DNA from: Brachionus koreanus
Taxonomy: Eukaryota > Rotifera > Eurotatoria > Ploima > Brachionidae
Assembly: GCA_016987375.1 (NCBI GenBank)
Contig: PJRA01000509.1
Coordinates: 1,043,564 to 1,107,563 of the forward strand
Length of the DNA stretch: 64,000 nucleotides
Direction: 5' to 3'
The notes under the pieces were generated by a model that saw only the letters and a program-made list of their open reading frames with translations, was not told where the DNA came from and ran no database searches. Shown piece after piece: positions 26,001-36,724 of this stretch. The first letter of the stretch is position 1. Every line of letters starts with the position of its first letter. Both the position numbers and the translations under genes were made by a program.

Positions 26001-29000
26001 TAAAAGTATCTCCAGGTACAAAAAAGTTTGAATCAATTTGATTAATTTCATTGCTGAAAATGTCAATCAAATAATAACTTAGGTTTTCATTTTTTACCAT
26101 ACTGGTGTTATTTATATCACCTGGGTTATACAAAGCGGCTAGTAAACATTGTTCACTTATTTTCACTAAGTTATTTATTCTAAGACTTGAATCAACAGCA
26201 ATTCTTTTGTCATTCAATGTGTTGAAATTCAGTATTGTAAAATCACTTGATCCAGTTTTATATTGAATTAAAATATTTTCATTAAAAGTTACAAGCCTAT
26301 TTTGACTAGCTTGAGTTTGAAAATATTTTGAAATTTTGGCTCCTATAAATTCTCTGGAAAATTGCAATTTTTTCCCAACCAAATTAACAAAATCTAACTC
26401 GATGGCTTGGTTGGTTGATTCTTCAAACAGAATTATAGCTGAATTAATATTATTAATTTTGAAATTTGGATAAAAACTTCGCCATGCTCCTTTAAAATAA
26501 TTGCCGACGAGAATTTCTTTAGCACTGTTACTATCTAAATCAATTTCCACAACACTTAATGGCTTAACACCAGCAACATAGACTTTTTTTCCAATTACCA
26601 TAAAATCTGATATTAATTTTTGTCTAGCACCTAATGACCAAACAGATCTCAACTCTGAAAACAAATCAGCTCTTTTTTCAACTTGTTCACATTCAAAAGT
26701 TTCACATTCTATTTTAAACGGTGCACCAAAACCGAACTCTGAAACTTCTACTGAACTTGGTGACAACTTTTTTGTCCTCACATCTAAATTGGACATTATA
26801 TGGTGAAGTTTTTTTATTTGTGAAAGACTAATGGACAAACGTGATGCTCCAACTGGAATTCCATGTTTATTCATGACTTCTGTAAAAGTTTCTTTCAAAT
26901 TGTTTTGGTCCTCATACTGATCAAAATCATATACATTTGCCAACACTTGGGGCAAAGAGTCATCTGGATATTTTTCTAAATGTTTAACTACATTTACAAT
27001 CTCACGCGTAGAATAAGGATAAGAAATTAAGCCCTGATCGGACATTTGTCGTAAAGTTCCAAATGCGGAGATTAGTTTCTTCAAAATATCTTCGCTAAGA
27101 CTAGGCGCATAGTTTCTAAGCATCTGAATTTCAGAGTCCGGATCGGGGTTGTCAATTGGATGTGTGGAAAGAAGATCTCCTAGAATAGAAAAAAAATCAT
27201 TGCCAAGAAATGGATAGCCAGGTCGATTGGCAAGGATAATCATGCGAAAATTTGGATGCATTTCAATAAAATTTTCACTATTTCTTCCATTTAGATGCTT
27301 TACAATTCTACGACCATCGCTTAGTATCATTTCACCACTTTCTATTAAACTCTTTAAAACACTTGTCACATGTAGAGGAGCCTTGTCCGCCTCATCTATG
27401 ACCAAAACTTCGCCAGTTTTTATTGCTTTTACCAATGGTGAGTCTTCATAAAAAACTACCCCATTTTTAATGCATGGTTGGACTGTGAGTGAATGAACAG
27501 TAGTATCACGATGTAGCTGCAAATATTCTCTTGGAGTCTGTGTCATCATTAAAAATTTATCGACTAATTTATTTTTACCTGTTCCTTGATTTCCGATTAG
27601 AAGTAAATGCTCATCCAAGCTAAAATCTTGATATAAACTATTGAGTATTTTAGAATGTAGCTTATTCTCGTAAAATACAACATCAGGTATTTTGGAAAGT
27701 TTGTCGATTTTAGCTTTTTTAGGAATTTGTGCTATGTCAAATGATTCTTCGGATGATTCGAATATAAACTTGGACAAAAAATCATCAAGAACTTGTTTGT
27801 TTAGGCTAGGCATAAATTTGTACAAACAAGAGTTTAAAATTTCTTCTTTAAGATTAATATTTGGATATTTTTCAATTTTTTTGCATAAACGAATCATTTT
27901 ACGCAAGGTGAACAAACTAGATATGTGCTTTAAATGACTGTCTGTTTCAGATGCAGCTTTAAGTTGATTAATTATATCGAATAGTTGTTCATGTTTGTCA
28001 TTTAATTGAAATTTCTTGCTCAAAATTTCGTGTTCATAGTCAAGGCCTAGCGGATCAACTTTCTGGTATAGGAACAAATTCAAAACTTCAGAATTGAGCC
28101 ATTCGATAGTCACTTTATTATCTGTTAGATTAGAGGCCTCGGCTGTGCCTACTATTCTAAAAGCGGGATCAATTCGCATCAGTATATTTTTAATTCTCTG
28201 TTTTTCTTGATCAGTTTGAGCCGAATTTACCAGTTCATCATATTTGTCATGACGAACTAATTTTCGTCCATCAAATAAGTCTAGTTCACGGTCTTGAATA
28301 AGTCTACGCAAAGACAGCAAAGTGTCATCTTTAAGTCGGTGAATTCCATCTAAGCAAAAAGGAAATTGTTAAAATAGCAAAAAATAGTTAAAAAGGCTGT
28401 TTTTTTCAGTGTTATTTAAATTATTTTTAGATAAAATTTAATTAAAACAAAATTTAAAGCAAAAATGTTTAAATTGAATTGATTAATAACTCAACTTAAT
28501 ATTTTAAAGAATATTTTTTTGAAAATAATTAAATATTCTTATTTTAGAATAAAATTTTTAGAAAACGGTTATTCAGAATTTTTCCTCGTTTTATTTTTAC
28601 CCTTAGCAAATTATTCTAAAAATAAATTACTAAATAAAAATGAAAATATATTCAAATAAATTAAATGATTTTTTCGTTCCCAATTTTATAAAAGAAAAAA
28701 GAAAAATTTATTTATAAAATTATAAAAACGATAAAAAACATTGAAAATAAATTAAACTTGATCCAGATGACTGTCTAAGAAAGCAAGCTGCATATTGCTT
28801 GTTCTTGTAAGTATTTTTTTAAAACAATTAGCTTCAAACTCAAAAATCGAAATGGGAATAAATTAATAAATTTTTTTCGACAGTCAGCAATTTTTTTTTA
28901 AACTAGCGCTTATATTAATAAGTAAGCTTCTTTTTTAAATTGATGATTGCCTGATTTGATAATTTAACATCAAATATTTTGATAATATTTCATGAATTTT

Positions 29001-31461
29001 AATTTATCAAAAAAGAAAGAATTTATGTTTTGAATTTGAATTTCACAAATTTTCCATCGATTATTAAAAAAAAATCAAATTTTTCCTTTATATTTATTGT
29101 TCCCAATGTTAATGGTCTTACTCGAGCTGTCGATGAATCTTAAGTTCTACTAGTGCTTAACTTGGTTTGTAATTTACTTTTCTTAAAAGGTCTACAGAGA
29201 AAGATAATCCTATTAAATATCTTAAGCAGGACTTGTCAAGTTCCTAATCCAGGACGGTATAGGAACCTGAAAGATTTCAAAAGATTTAAGATTCTTATGC
29301 TTTTCTTAAATTTTCTTAACGCAATTTTTTTCTTACTTATAAGATTTTTTAGGATCAATAAAGAATCAGTTAATTAAAACTCACAAGAAAGTCAATCAAG
29401 AACTAGTTTGATAAGATCTGATAAGTAAAAGAAAATTTAAGAAAAGCACAATAATCTTAAATCTTTTGTTAAATTGAATTGAATTTAAAAATATTTTTTC
29501 AAGTTAATTTGAAAAAAAATTTTTTTTAAAGTATTATAAATATCGTGAAAATAGATATTTTGAGTTTATTGTAGTATTTTATGTTTTCAAATATTGTTTC
29601 TAAAAATCTTTCAAGTTGAAGTGAAAAACCATAGAAGAACATATTAATTTCAATTAGAATAATATCCTTAAAACTCTTTAGATTTTGTAAATCTATAGCA
29701 GTGAAAAAATTTCTTTATTTGTTTAAGAGTCATTATTATCTTTCTTTTGAAACCAACCCAATGAACTAATTTTTAACATATGTGTCAATCGATGATTTTT
29801 TTACATTAAAAATAAATAAAAATTTTTTTTATGATTTTTAAGAAATTTTTGAATGCTTTTTCTTAATAAAACTGATGATTATCATGGTGAATTTTCACAT
29901 TATTGACTTTCTCAATTAAAATATCATGATAACAATTAGACATGTAATCCGAGTTTTAGAATTATTAAAAATAAAAAAAAAACTAACCTAAAACCATAAG
30001 ATCTCCATTTACGGCCGCCTCTATTAATGGTGAATTTAACCATTTTGTATCACCACTAGCCTCAGTAACACGTTGCTGAATCAAATCTCTTGCACTCATA
30101 TCCTTAAATAAATACATCGATTGAGTAGAATAATCTAAAAGAGTGGCAAATTTGTTAATTAATTCAGTCTTTCCACAACCAGTTGGTCCTATTAAAACAA
30201 AGTCATGACCACTCGAATGATTCAAGAACATGTCCACTAATAAACTTGAATGATATTTATTCATAATAAAGTTCTCATTCTGATTATTTAGGCTATTTCC
30301 CTTAGTCACATCAATAGAAAATAATTCACTATTGGACTTGAAATTTATTGTCTTAGATTCCAGCTTATCATTTACAGAAACAAACTCATTTTCAATAGAC
30401 ATTCTGTCCTCTTCTATTCCAAATTTAGTCAACATATTTGATACAACTTTTTTTTTACTATCATCATTCTGATACAGAAGCTGGTATGGATAAATTTTTT
30501 CAACCATGCTAATTTCTTTAATAGGCAATTTATTAAAATTGTCCATAATTTTAGCGATTTTATCCAAATTTTCAATGGGAAAATCTACTAGGCCAATGCT
30601 GTTCATTTCGGTCGAATATAAAGAATAGGAAAAATCAAAAATTTTCTTGATTAATTCTGACTCAACATTTTTATAATTAGATTTTAAAAAGAGAAAAAAA
30701 TCATCATAACTTGGATAGGATACTAGATGAGCCTGGAATCGGGACCTTAGAGGCGGATCGAGTAAATTTCCTTTATATTTTGGAACGGGTAGACCAATGG
30801 CTATAACCCTAAAATCTTCATGAACTCGAAGCAAATTGTTCATATCTGAATTCAAGGATTTTAATTTGTCATATCGTTCTGGTGAAACCATGAATTGTCC
30901 GTCATCCAAATTAATTTCTCTATTTTCGAGAAGATTGTTCAATATGGGAAGCAAGTTTCGCTCGGCTTTTTCTATACCTTCAATAATTAGGATACGGCCA
31001 TTTAAAGCAGCATTTACTGCACATTGATTTTCGTACAAAACTGATGAGTTTTTTACTTCGCGACGCTGCTTGATGTCAGATTCGGTAGTGTCTCTTGTCA
31101 AACACAAATATTCCACTTCGCGTTTCGTTATTTCGGCGTAAGAAAATGCCAATTGACGTCTAAATGCACCTGGTGGAGAACCGATTAAATAACAGTCTTG
31201 TTTGAGTGAATCTTTTTGCATTAGCCATCTCAAATTTTGTAAATATGCTTGCGAACTAATAGAATTATTTAATCGGGCAAATCCTTTTGGAACTTTTTCT
31301 TGATAAACAGGATCATTGAGCTCTTTTACTTGATCTCCAATGCGAATAAAGGTTTTTTCTGGAATTTTTTCAGATGAATAAGTTCGATTAGAGCTTCTGA
31401 AAGTAAGTTTTTGACTTATTTGAGCCAATTTGAAAATGTTTGTCGGTCTAATTGGTATCAT
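23063..31461 (-). CDS. VWA8: VWA8 homologue: mitochondrial AAA+ ATPase with C-terminal VWA domain
   Basis: VWA8 is a dynein-like, MoxR-type AAA+ ATPase of the mitochondrial matrix side. Three exons on the minus strand, 31461-29988, 28349-25954 and 24706-23063, join in phase to 1837 residues (human about 1905). The N-terminus is basic and Ser/Arg rich, fitting a mitochondrial targeting peptide. A degenerate first P-loop (GSPPGAFR) is followed by GPTGCGKT at about residue 425, GNQGTGKN at about 744 with Walker B VLVIDEADKAP, and a VWA domain with an intact MIDAS motif DVSGSM at about 1653. A Gly-rich linker (NTWAGGSGG) precedes the VWA part. The join LVLDGIHRLKDDTLL across intron 1 matches the family. 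The introns are 1638 and 1247 nt; the second holds the assembly gap. The whole gene lies head-to-tail 144 nt after a small membrane-protein gene. Confidence 0.94.
25408..25440. other. Assembly gap (33 N)
   Basis: A run of N lies inside VWA8 intron 2 between a long T run and a C-rich segment. Coding sequence is not affected. True length is unknown. Confidence 0.99.
25441..25552 (-). repeat. Possible tRNA-derived SINE fragment next to the gap
   Basis: The segment right of the gap is much less AT-rich than the intron around it. On the minus strand it reads GGGTTCAAAACCC (complement of 25523-25534), which resembles an RNA polymerase III B box / T-arm. No matching A box can be seen on the available side. 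A repeat here would also explain why the assembly broke. An alternative is an unrelated hairpin. Confidence 0.3.
29279..29467. mobile_element. Foldback element in VWA8 intron 1
   Basis: The left arm (about 29279-29321, AAAGATTTAAGATT ... TTTTCTTAAATTTTCTT) is inversely repeated at about 29431-29467, with a weaker inner match (TTACTTATAAGATTT against the complement of AGATCTGATAAGTAA). The loop is about 110 nt. There is no coding capacity. It looks like a short, partly decayed MITE or inverted duplication. Confidence 0.55.
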
Positions 31462-31605
31462 TTAAAACTTAACTAGTTTAATAAAATAAAAAATGTAATT
31501 TGGCTTAAAATTCGACTGTCAATAGCGAATTTTATAAGAAAAAAAAAAGTTCATAAAATGATATATTTATTACAGATCATTTGAAAATTTTGTTTTAAAA
31601 GAAGT

Positions 31606-31773
31606 TTAGTTTGAATCTTTCGGTGATGGTGAAGTATTTTCCAGCTTTTTACTCGCCATTTCATCAAAATAAGGCTTCCAAATGTACAAGCTGACCAGAA
31701 CGTTTACGCCCAAGAATACTGCAATATCTAATGGTTTGAATCTTCCAAAACCAAACACATAACGTCGGGACAT
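31606..31773 (-). CDS. 55-aa single-pass membrane protein, PIGBOS1-like
   Basis: An ATG at 31773 opens 55 codons ending at 31606. The layout is a short basic N-terminus (MSRRYVFGFGRFKP), one hydrophobic segment at about residues 15-31 (DIAVFLGVNVLVSLYIW), and a Lys/Glu/Ser-rich tail. Size, topology and the YIWKPYFDEM block recall vertebrate PIGBOS1, a mitochondrial outer-membrane microprotein that contacts the ER protein CLCC1. The similarity is weak and judged from memory, so other small mitochondrial membrane proteins are possible. AATTTAG just before the ATG could be a splice acceptor. It lies 144 nt upstream of the VWA8 start on the same strand. Confidence 0.6.
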   Translation of the reverse strand: MSRRYVFGFGRFKPLDIAVFLGVNVLVSLYIWKPYFDEMASKKLENTSPSPKDSN

Positions 31774-33608
31774 TATTCTCTAAATTTTCGAAAAAAAAAA
31801 TTTTTTTACATAAAAGCTTTAATAATTTTATTAATTTTAAAATTGATTTGATTTTTGTCTTAAGAGAATGTTAAATAAAATTAGACAATTTAACAAAAAA
31901 TTCTCTTTTTTTCAATTTTTCAACTTCATTGATGATAATAAAAATAAAATAATTCGTTTTTATTTTCTAACTATTTCACTCAATTGGATATTTAAACAAA
32001 AAGAAGAAAAAAAAATCCCTTAAAAAACAATTTTTTGCATTAACTTCTCTTCTCCCTATGTCATTTCAATATCGATGAGCTCTTTCGTGTTATTGACCTT
32101 CATGTTGCTGCTGGTCTTACTAACTTACGTTGCCCTTGAAGTCTCCATTAAAGGGCTTTTTTTAATATCCTATTTCTTTTATTCTAAGTGTCCAAGTCCG
32201 AGTCATTGGGGTGTCTATGTCCAAGACATAGCAATATAAACAATAATGCACAATCACAATACTTTTTAATTTAATTTAATTAAAATAAAACAATGATTTA
32301 TATTTTCAATAATTTTGTAATTTTAATTCTTAAACTAAACTTTTAAGGTATTGAATACAAACCGAGCAAAAATTTTCTCTCTTGATGAACTAAAATTTAA
32401 TAAAATAAAATTAAATTAAAAAAAAAAACTACAACAAACCTTTTTTATCTAAAATAAAACTTTGAATTTATTTTATTTTAGGAAACCAAATCAATAATCA
32501 ATTTAAATCGTATTGATTTTTTAGTATTTCTGTCATTTTTAAATAAGTTAAAATATTTAAATTAAAAAGGTGCAACAAAGTAAATTGCACTTTGTTGCAG
32601 CATTTTTTTTTAAATTTTATTTTAGCAAACCTTAATTTGTCAGAAAAAGAAGAATATTTGTTTGATTTGTATTTAAATTTCATAATGCCAACTTTTAATC
32701 AAGAATTCTAAATAATTTGAAAAACTTTTTTTATTATTTTTTAAGTTTCGAACACTGATTTGAGGATATCTGAAAAATAGTTTCATTCTCCAAAAAAAGC
32801 TAATTTATATACCCAAAACCTTTGGGCCTTGAGCACCCCCTTGTTTTATTATTAAATTTTCCAAAAAAAAAAACATATTTTCTAGAAAATCTTTTTAATT
32901 AGAGACGAAATTTCGAATTATTTTTATAGCAAACTTGATTTTTCACAGAAATTAACTTTTTTTACAAATTTTTTGAGGGATGTTATTTGAAAAAAAAAAT
33001 TTCTCAAAATTTAGGATGTTTTTTATGCATAGAAAAGTCTTTAATTAAAAATTGATTTAATCCAAAGGGTGAATTTAAATTAAAATACTCAGAAAATAAA
33101 ATTTTTTTTTGAGCAAGTGTTTAATTCTTCTATGTTCAATTCCTGGCGCACTCTTTGGTGTATATTTGCTTTTTCTATTGATATAAGAATGATTATTGTT
33201 TTGATTTCTTAAAATAGAAGAAATTAAAATAGAAAAAGCTTTATTTTAGATAAATAAGATTTAACAATACAAATTTATATTATTGTATTTATAAAATAAT
33301 CAAAACTCGAACATTTTGGGGTAGAGTCTAAAAAATTTTAGTTTTTTTTATTAATCGATAGTCTCAAAAATGAAATATTGAGCATTAGAGCATCGTGCAC
33401 CTAAATTATATTATTTCATAATAAAACTTGGTCTTTTTTACTTTACTTAAAAGTCTAAAGAAAAATTAAAAAAATTGGTCAAATTTTTCATAAAAAGATA
33501 TATTATTGCTGAAGATATTTAATTTTATTTTTTAATTCTAAATAAAATACTAATTAATATTATTTTAAATTTAAAGATATCTTTAGGATAATTTTTATAT
33601 ACCAAACT
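31774..33608. other. Intergenic region with one candidate small ORF
   Basis: Mostly AT-rich. A less AT-rich block at about 32040-32240 contains the 54-codon candidate described separately. The remainder holds nothing I can support; the minus-strand ORF at 32498-32683 is low-complexity. Confidence 0.5.
32075..32239 (+). CDS. Candidate 54-aa hydrophobic small ORF
   Basis: ATG 32075 opens a frame with a strongly hydrophobic start (MSSFVLLTFMLLLVLLTYVA), a second hydrophobic stretch (GLFLISYFFY), and a short tail with one Cys and a CPSPSHWG block. It could be a small membrane or secreted peptide. The block is compositionally distinct from the flanks, which mildly supports it. It may equally be promoter or UTR sequence read by chance. 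I recognise no family. Confidence 0.22.
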   Translation: MSSFVLLTFMLLLVLLTYVALEVSIKGLFLISYFFYSKCPSPSHWGVYVQDIAI

Positions 33609-34810
33609 TTATGGCATGAAAGCACCTTTAACGCTTGTAGCCTGAATACCAACTCCAGGGGTTGTGAATAATCGCTTACCCCACTGGGTCAAATCATTAA
33701 CACTGGATTTCAACCAAGTGTATTCTTGACTTTGATCACCACTTACCATATTCAATGGAGCTAGACTTTGTCCACAATCGTTACCATTTCCAGCCCATGA
33801 CCAGCCTAAATAGCCAATTCTTTTATCTCTAGCATAAGTCATCAATTTTGTGTAATCGATGTTTACCCATGAACACGATGGGTGTTCGGGATGCTTGTCA
33901 GCAAATTCGCCAAATATCCAGGACAAACCAGTATTGTACAATTTATTAATATAAGTATCCATATTGTAACGGCCACCAATTTTCCAATCAGCATAGGCAT
34001 GAATGGAGAAAACTATGTTTCCATTGTAGTGATTGTTTCTATCGTAATTCACCAATGATTGTCCATGAGAAATAATTGCAGTTGGATCTTGGGCATAAGC
34101 TGGAGCGTCAATGACCAAAACGCCTTTCCAGCCTTTGTTTCTAATTATGTTGATTGCGTTCTTGTAAGCATCGTGCCAAACTTGAGCCGAAGTACCAAAT
34201 GGGCTCTTTAATTTTATTATAAATATTTAAGCTTATTTTCAAAAATATATTTTACCCATTCATTAGCAATATTTATCATCAAAAATCTGTGATAACGCTG
34301 GAATACGTAAAGATGCTCGGCAAACCATTGAGCCAATCTGCTTACTTGAGAAGAATCAGAACTACCTGTGGCGTCATGTAATTGAACAATTACAGCAAGC
34401 TTATTTCTAATGGCATTCTTGATTGCGTTTTCTAAATCATTTATTGTAAGACCACCAGATAAAGAAATTCTCCACTGGATTCTGACCGTATTGGCGCCCA
34501 AACTAGAAATAGATTTGAAGCTCTTTCTGGCATAGAATCTACTATAGTTGTCCCAATCAGCATTGGCACTATTTACTCCTCTGATCAGAAATTCTTTTCC
34601 ATCACAATCTCTAATTTGTCTACCAGAAACAGAGAAACCATAATTAAATCTTTCACATCGCCAAAATGCATCGCTATAAAACGAACAAGTGAGACCTGAG
34701 GCACAAGTCTTATCACCAGTATAACCACTTCCGCCACATTGATTCCATTCTTGCACAACAGCGCTTGACAATTGAAACAAGGCAAATGAAGCAACAATCA
34801 ATTTAAACAT
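33609..34810 (-). CDS. Secreted GH5 endo-beta-1,4-mannanase (GH5_8-like) with N-terminal CBM1
   Basis: It probably cleaves beta-1,4-mannan in algal or plant cell walls in the gut lumen. Two exons, 34810-34256 and 34205-33609, join in phase 0 across a 50-nt intron to give 383 residues. ATG 34810 begins a signal peptide (MFKLIVASFALFQLSSA). Residues about 20-53 are a fungal-type CBM1 module with its Cys pattern (QCGGSGYTG, CASGLTC, WRCE). The GH5 barrel follows: GVNSANADW, VQLHDATGSSD, the acid/base Glu in INIANEW (residue 184), SIHAYADW, the nucleophile Glu in IFGEF (residue 285), and YLGWSW. These blocks resemble bacterial GH5_8 mannanases. A cellulase is the alternative. The intron falls directly after the catalytic NEW motif. 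A CBM1 on a bacterial-like GH5 catalytic domain suggests horizontal acquisition and module shuffling. Confidence 0.88.
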
Positions 34811-36724
34811 TTTGTTGTTCAACACTTTTTTAAAAATTGATGTTTTCTCAATTTATTTTAATCGAATTTATAGCAGGTGACAAATAAATATTAAATATAG
34901 ATCAAAATTTAAAATCCTTAGCCAAATAATGCAATCTAATCTTGCAGAATATAATTCCTATTGATATTGACATTGAACCTCACACTTTTAAGGTTGCAAA
35001 AAAGCCTACCTTACATTAAGCAAATTTTTGTCTTTGTTTTTGATTCAGACAATGTCAACATTTAAAAGTAAAAAAACATAAGCTGATAAAGTAAATAACT
35101 TTAAAAAAAAAAAAACAAAAATTAAATTATAATCAAGGATTACATGAAAATTTTCTTTTATAATTTTGAGGATTTTTTTTGTAAATATTTTGATTTTATT
35201 TGAAGACTCTAGATTAGTATAATTATTTGGTTTAATTTATTTGCCCTAAAAGTTGAATTTAATAAAATGATTTAAAGTTTTACCCTGAGAATTAAAATTA
35301 ACTTTAACAAAAATTTGAATTTGCTGCAACTAGAAAATATTTTGTTTTTGATGAGAAAAATAACAATATTTTTAATGGATTGTCCGATTTAGTTCATTTA
35401 TTTAAATAGTAAAAGAGGCGATGTAAATTATTTTACCAAAATAATTTCTTGCTAATACTCATAGCTAAATATTAATAGCCTTTGATTTGAGTAGTGTTTG
35501 GCGGGGCCAAATGTTAATTTTTTTTTAATAAATTTTACGCTAATTTCTAGAATTAAACAAATATTTGAGCTAATTCACTTCTTTTTGAGAAATAAAAATT
35601 AAAATAAAATTTTAGGATCTTGTATTTTTAAAACTTAATAAAATAAGTTAAATGTTAAAATAAACAGAATTGAATGCTCATCATAATGATATCTCAAACT
35701 CTTTGCTTATTCAATTTTGAAAATTTTATAAAATGTAAATTTTAAATAAATATTTTGAAATTTTAGTACTAAAAAAGAAAAAAGCTCAATCAGAAAAAGC
35801 AGTAACTTGTGAAATATGCATGAGGAAGGTGAAAATGTGCTTAAAATGTCCTTAAAGATGGTTACATGAATTGTTCAAAATATTTATAAGTGATTCAAGT
35901 CTTCAGAGGAAGAAAGGGACAGGTAGGTTTTTAGTTGGTTATCAAAGTAAACGGACATTGGCGAGTTTTTTCTCATGATTTAACAGATTTCGATATTCAA
36001 CAACGCATTTTAATTCGAGAAAACCACTTAAAAGAATTCTCTAGATATTGAGTTTTTCAAATTAACTGTTACTTAAGATGAGAAATTATTTCAACATAAA
36101 TAAATGGTTGGACCCATCACAACCAGCTAAGATAGTCGTGAAAAGAGGTAGCTTTGATAAAAGTGTGACATTGTGACTTTTTTTTTTATTTTGTTTTAAA
36201 GTCCACATAGCTAAAAAAGAGACAATTGTGTCAAAAAATAAAAATTTTTATTTTAAATTCAGCAAAGAAAGTGAAAGATTTTTATTTTTCTAAGCTTTTT
36301 TTATAATCAGCCGAGTAAACTAATTTTTACTTTTTTAACAAAATTGTTTTTTTCGGATACCTTTAAAAGACACACCCCAATTTTTTTAAAAGACAAATTT
36401 TGGTTTTTAAGGGTAAATTTAAAATTTTTTTTCTCTTAAGTATTTTATTGTTAATTTGGACCTGCTGATAAAATCATGTTTGTTTTCTCACTAGAAAAAA
36501 TCTTGTATGAGATATCATCTTTTATTTTTTTGGTTTACTGCACACCATTACCTTGTTTTTACATCTATGTTTTATTTCGTCTATCAACAAAGTAAAAATT
36601 AATTTTGAATAAAAAATTAATCCAAGTTTAAATAAGTACTTTTATTTATTTAAAAACATTTTTTCACTGGATTTTACAAATAAATTCAACTTAAAAAAAA
36701 AACAAAATTTTATCAATAAAATAT
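34811..36724. other. Intergenic, nothing clear seen
   Basis: AT-rich DNA between the mannanase start and the TRIM gene end. A short stretch near 35770-36130 is less AT-rich and has broken reading frames, but I cannot assign it. Confidence 0.45.

Noticed and set aside
33110..33160. tRNA-like TTCAATTCC string
   Set aside because: No matching acceptor, D or anticodon arms in the surrounding 80 nt on either strand.
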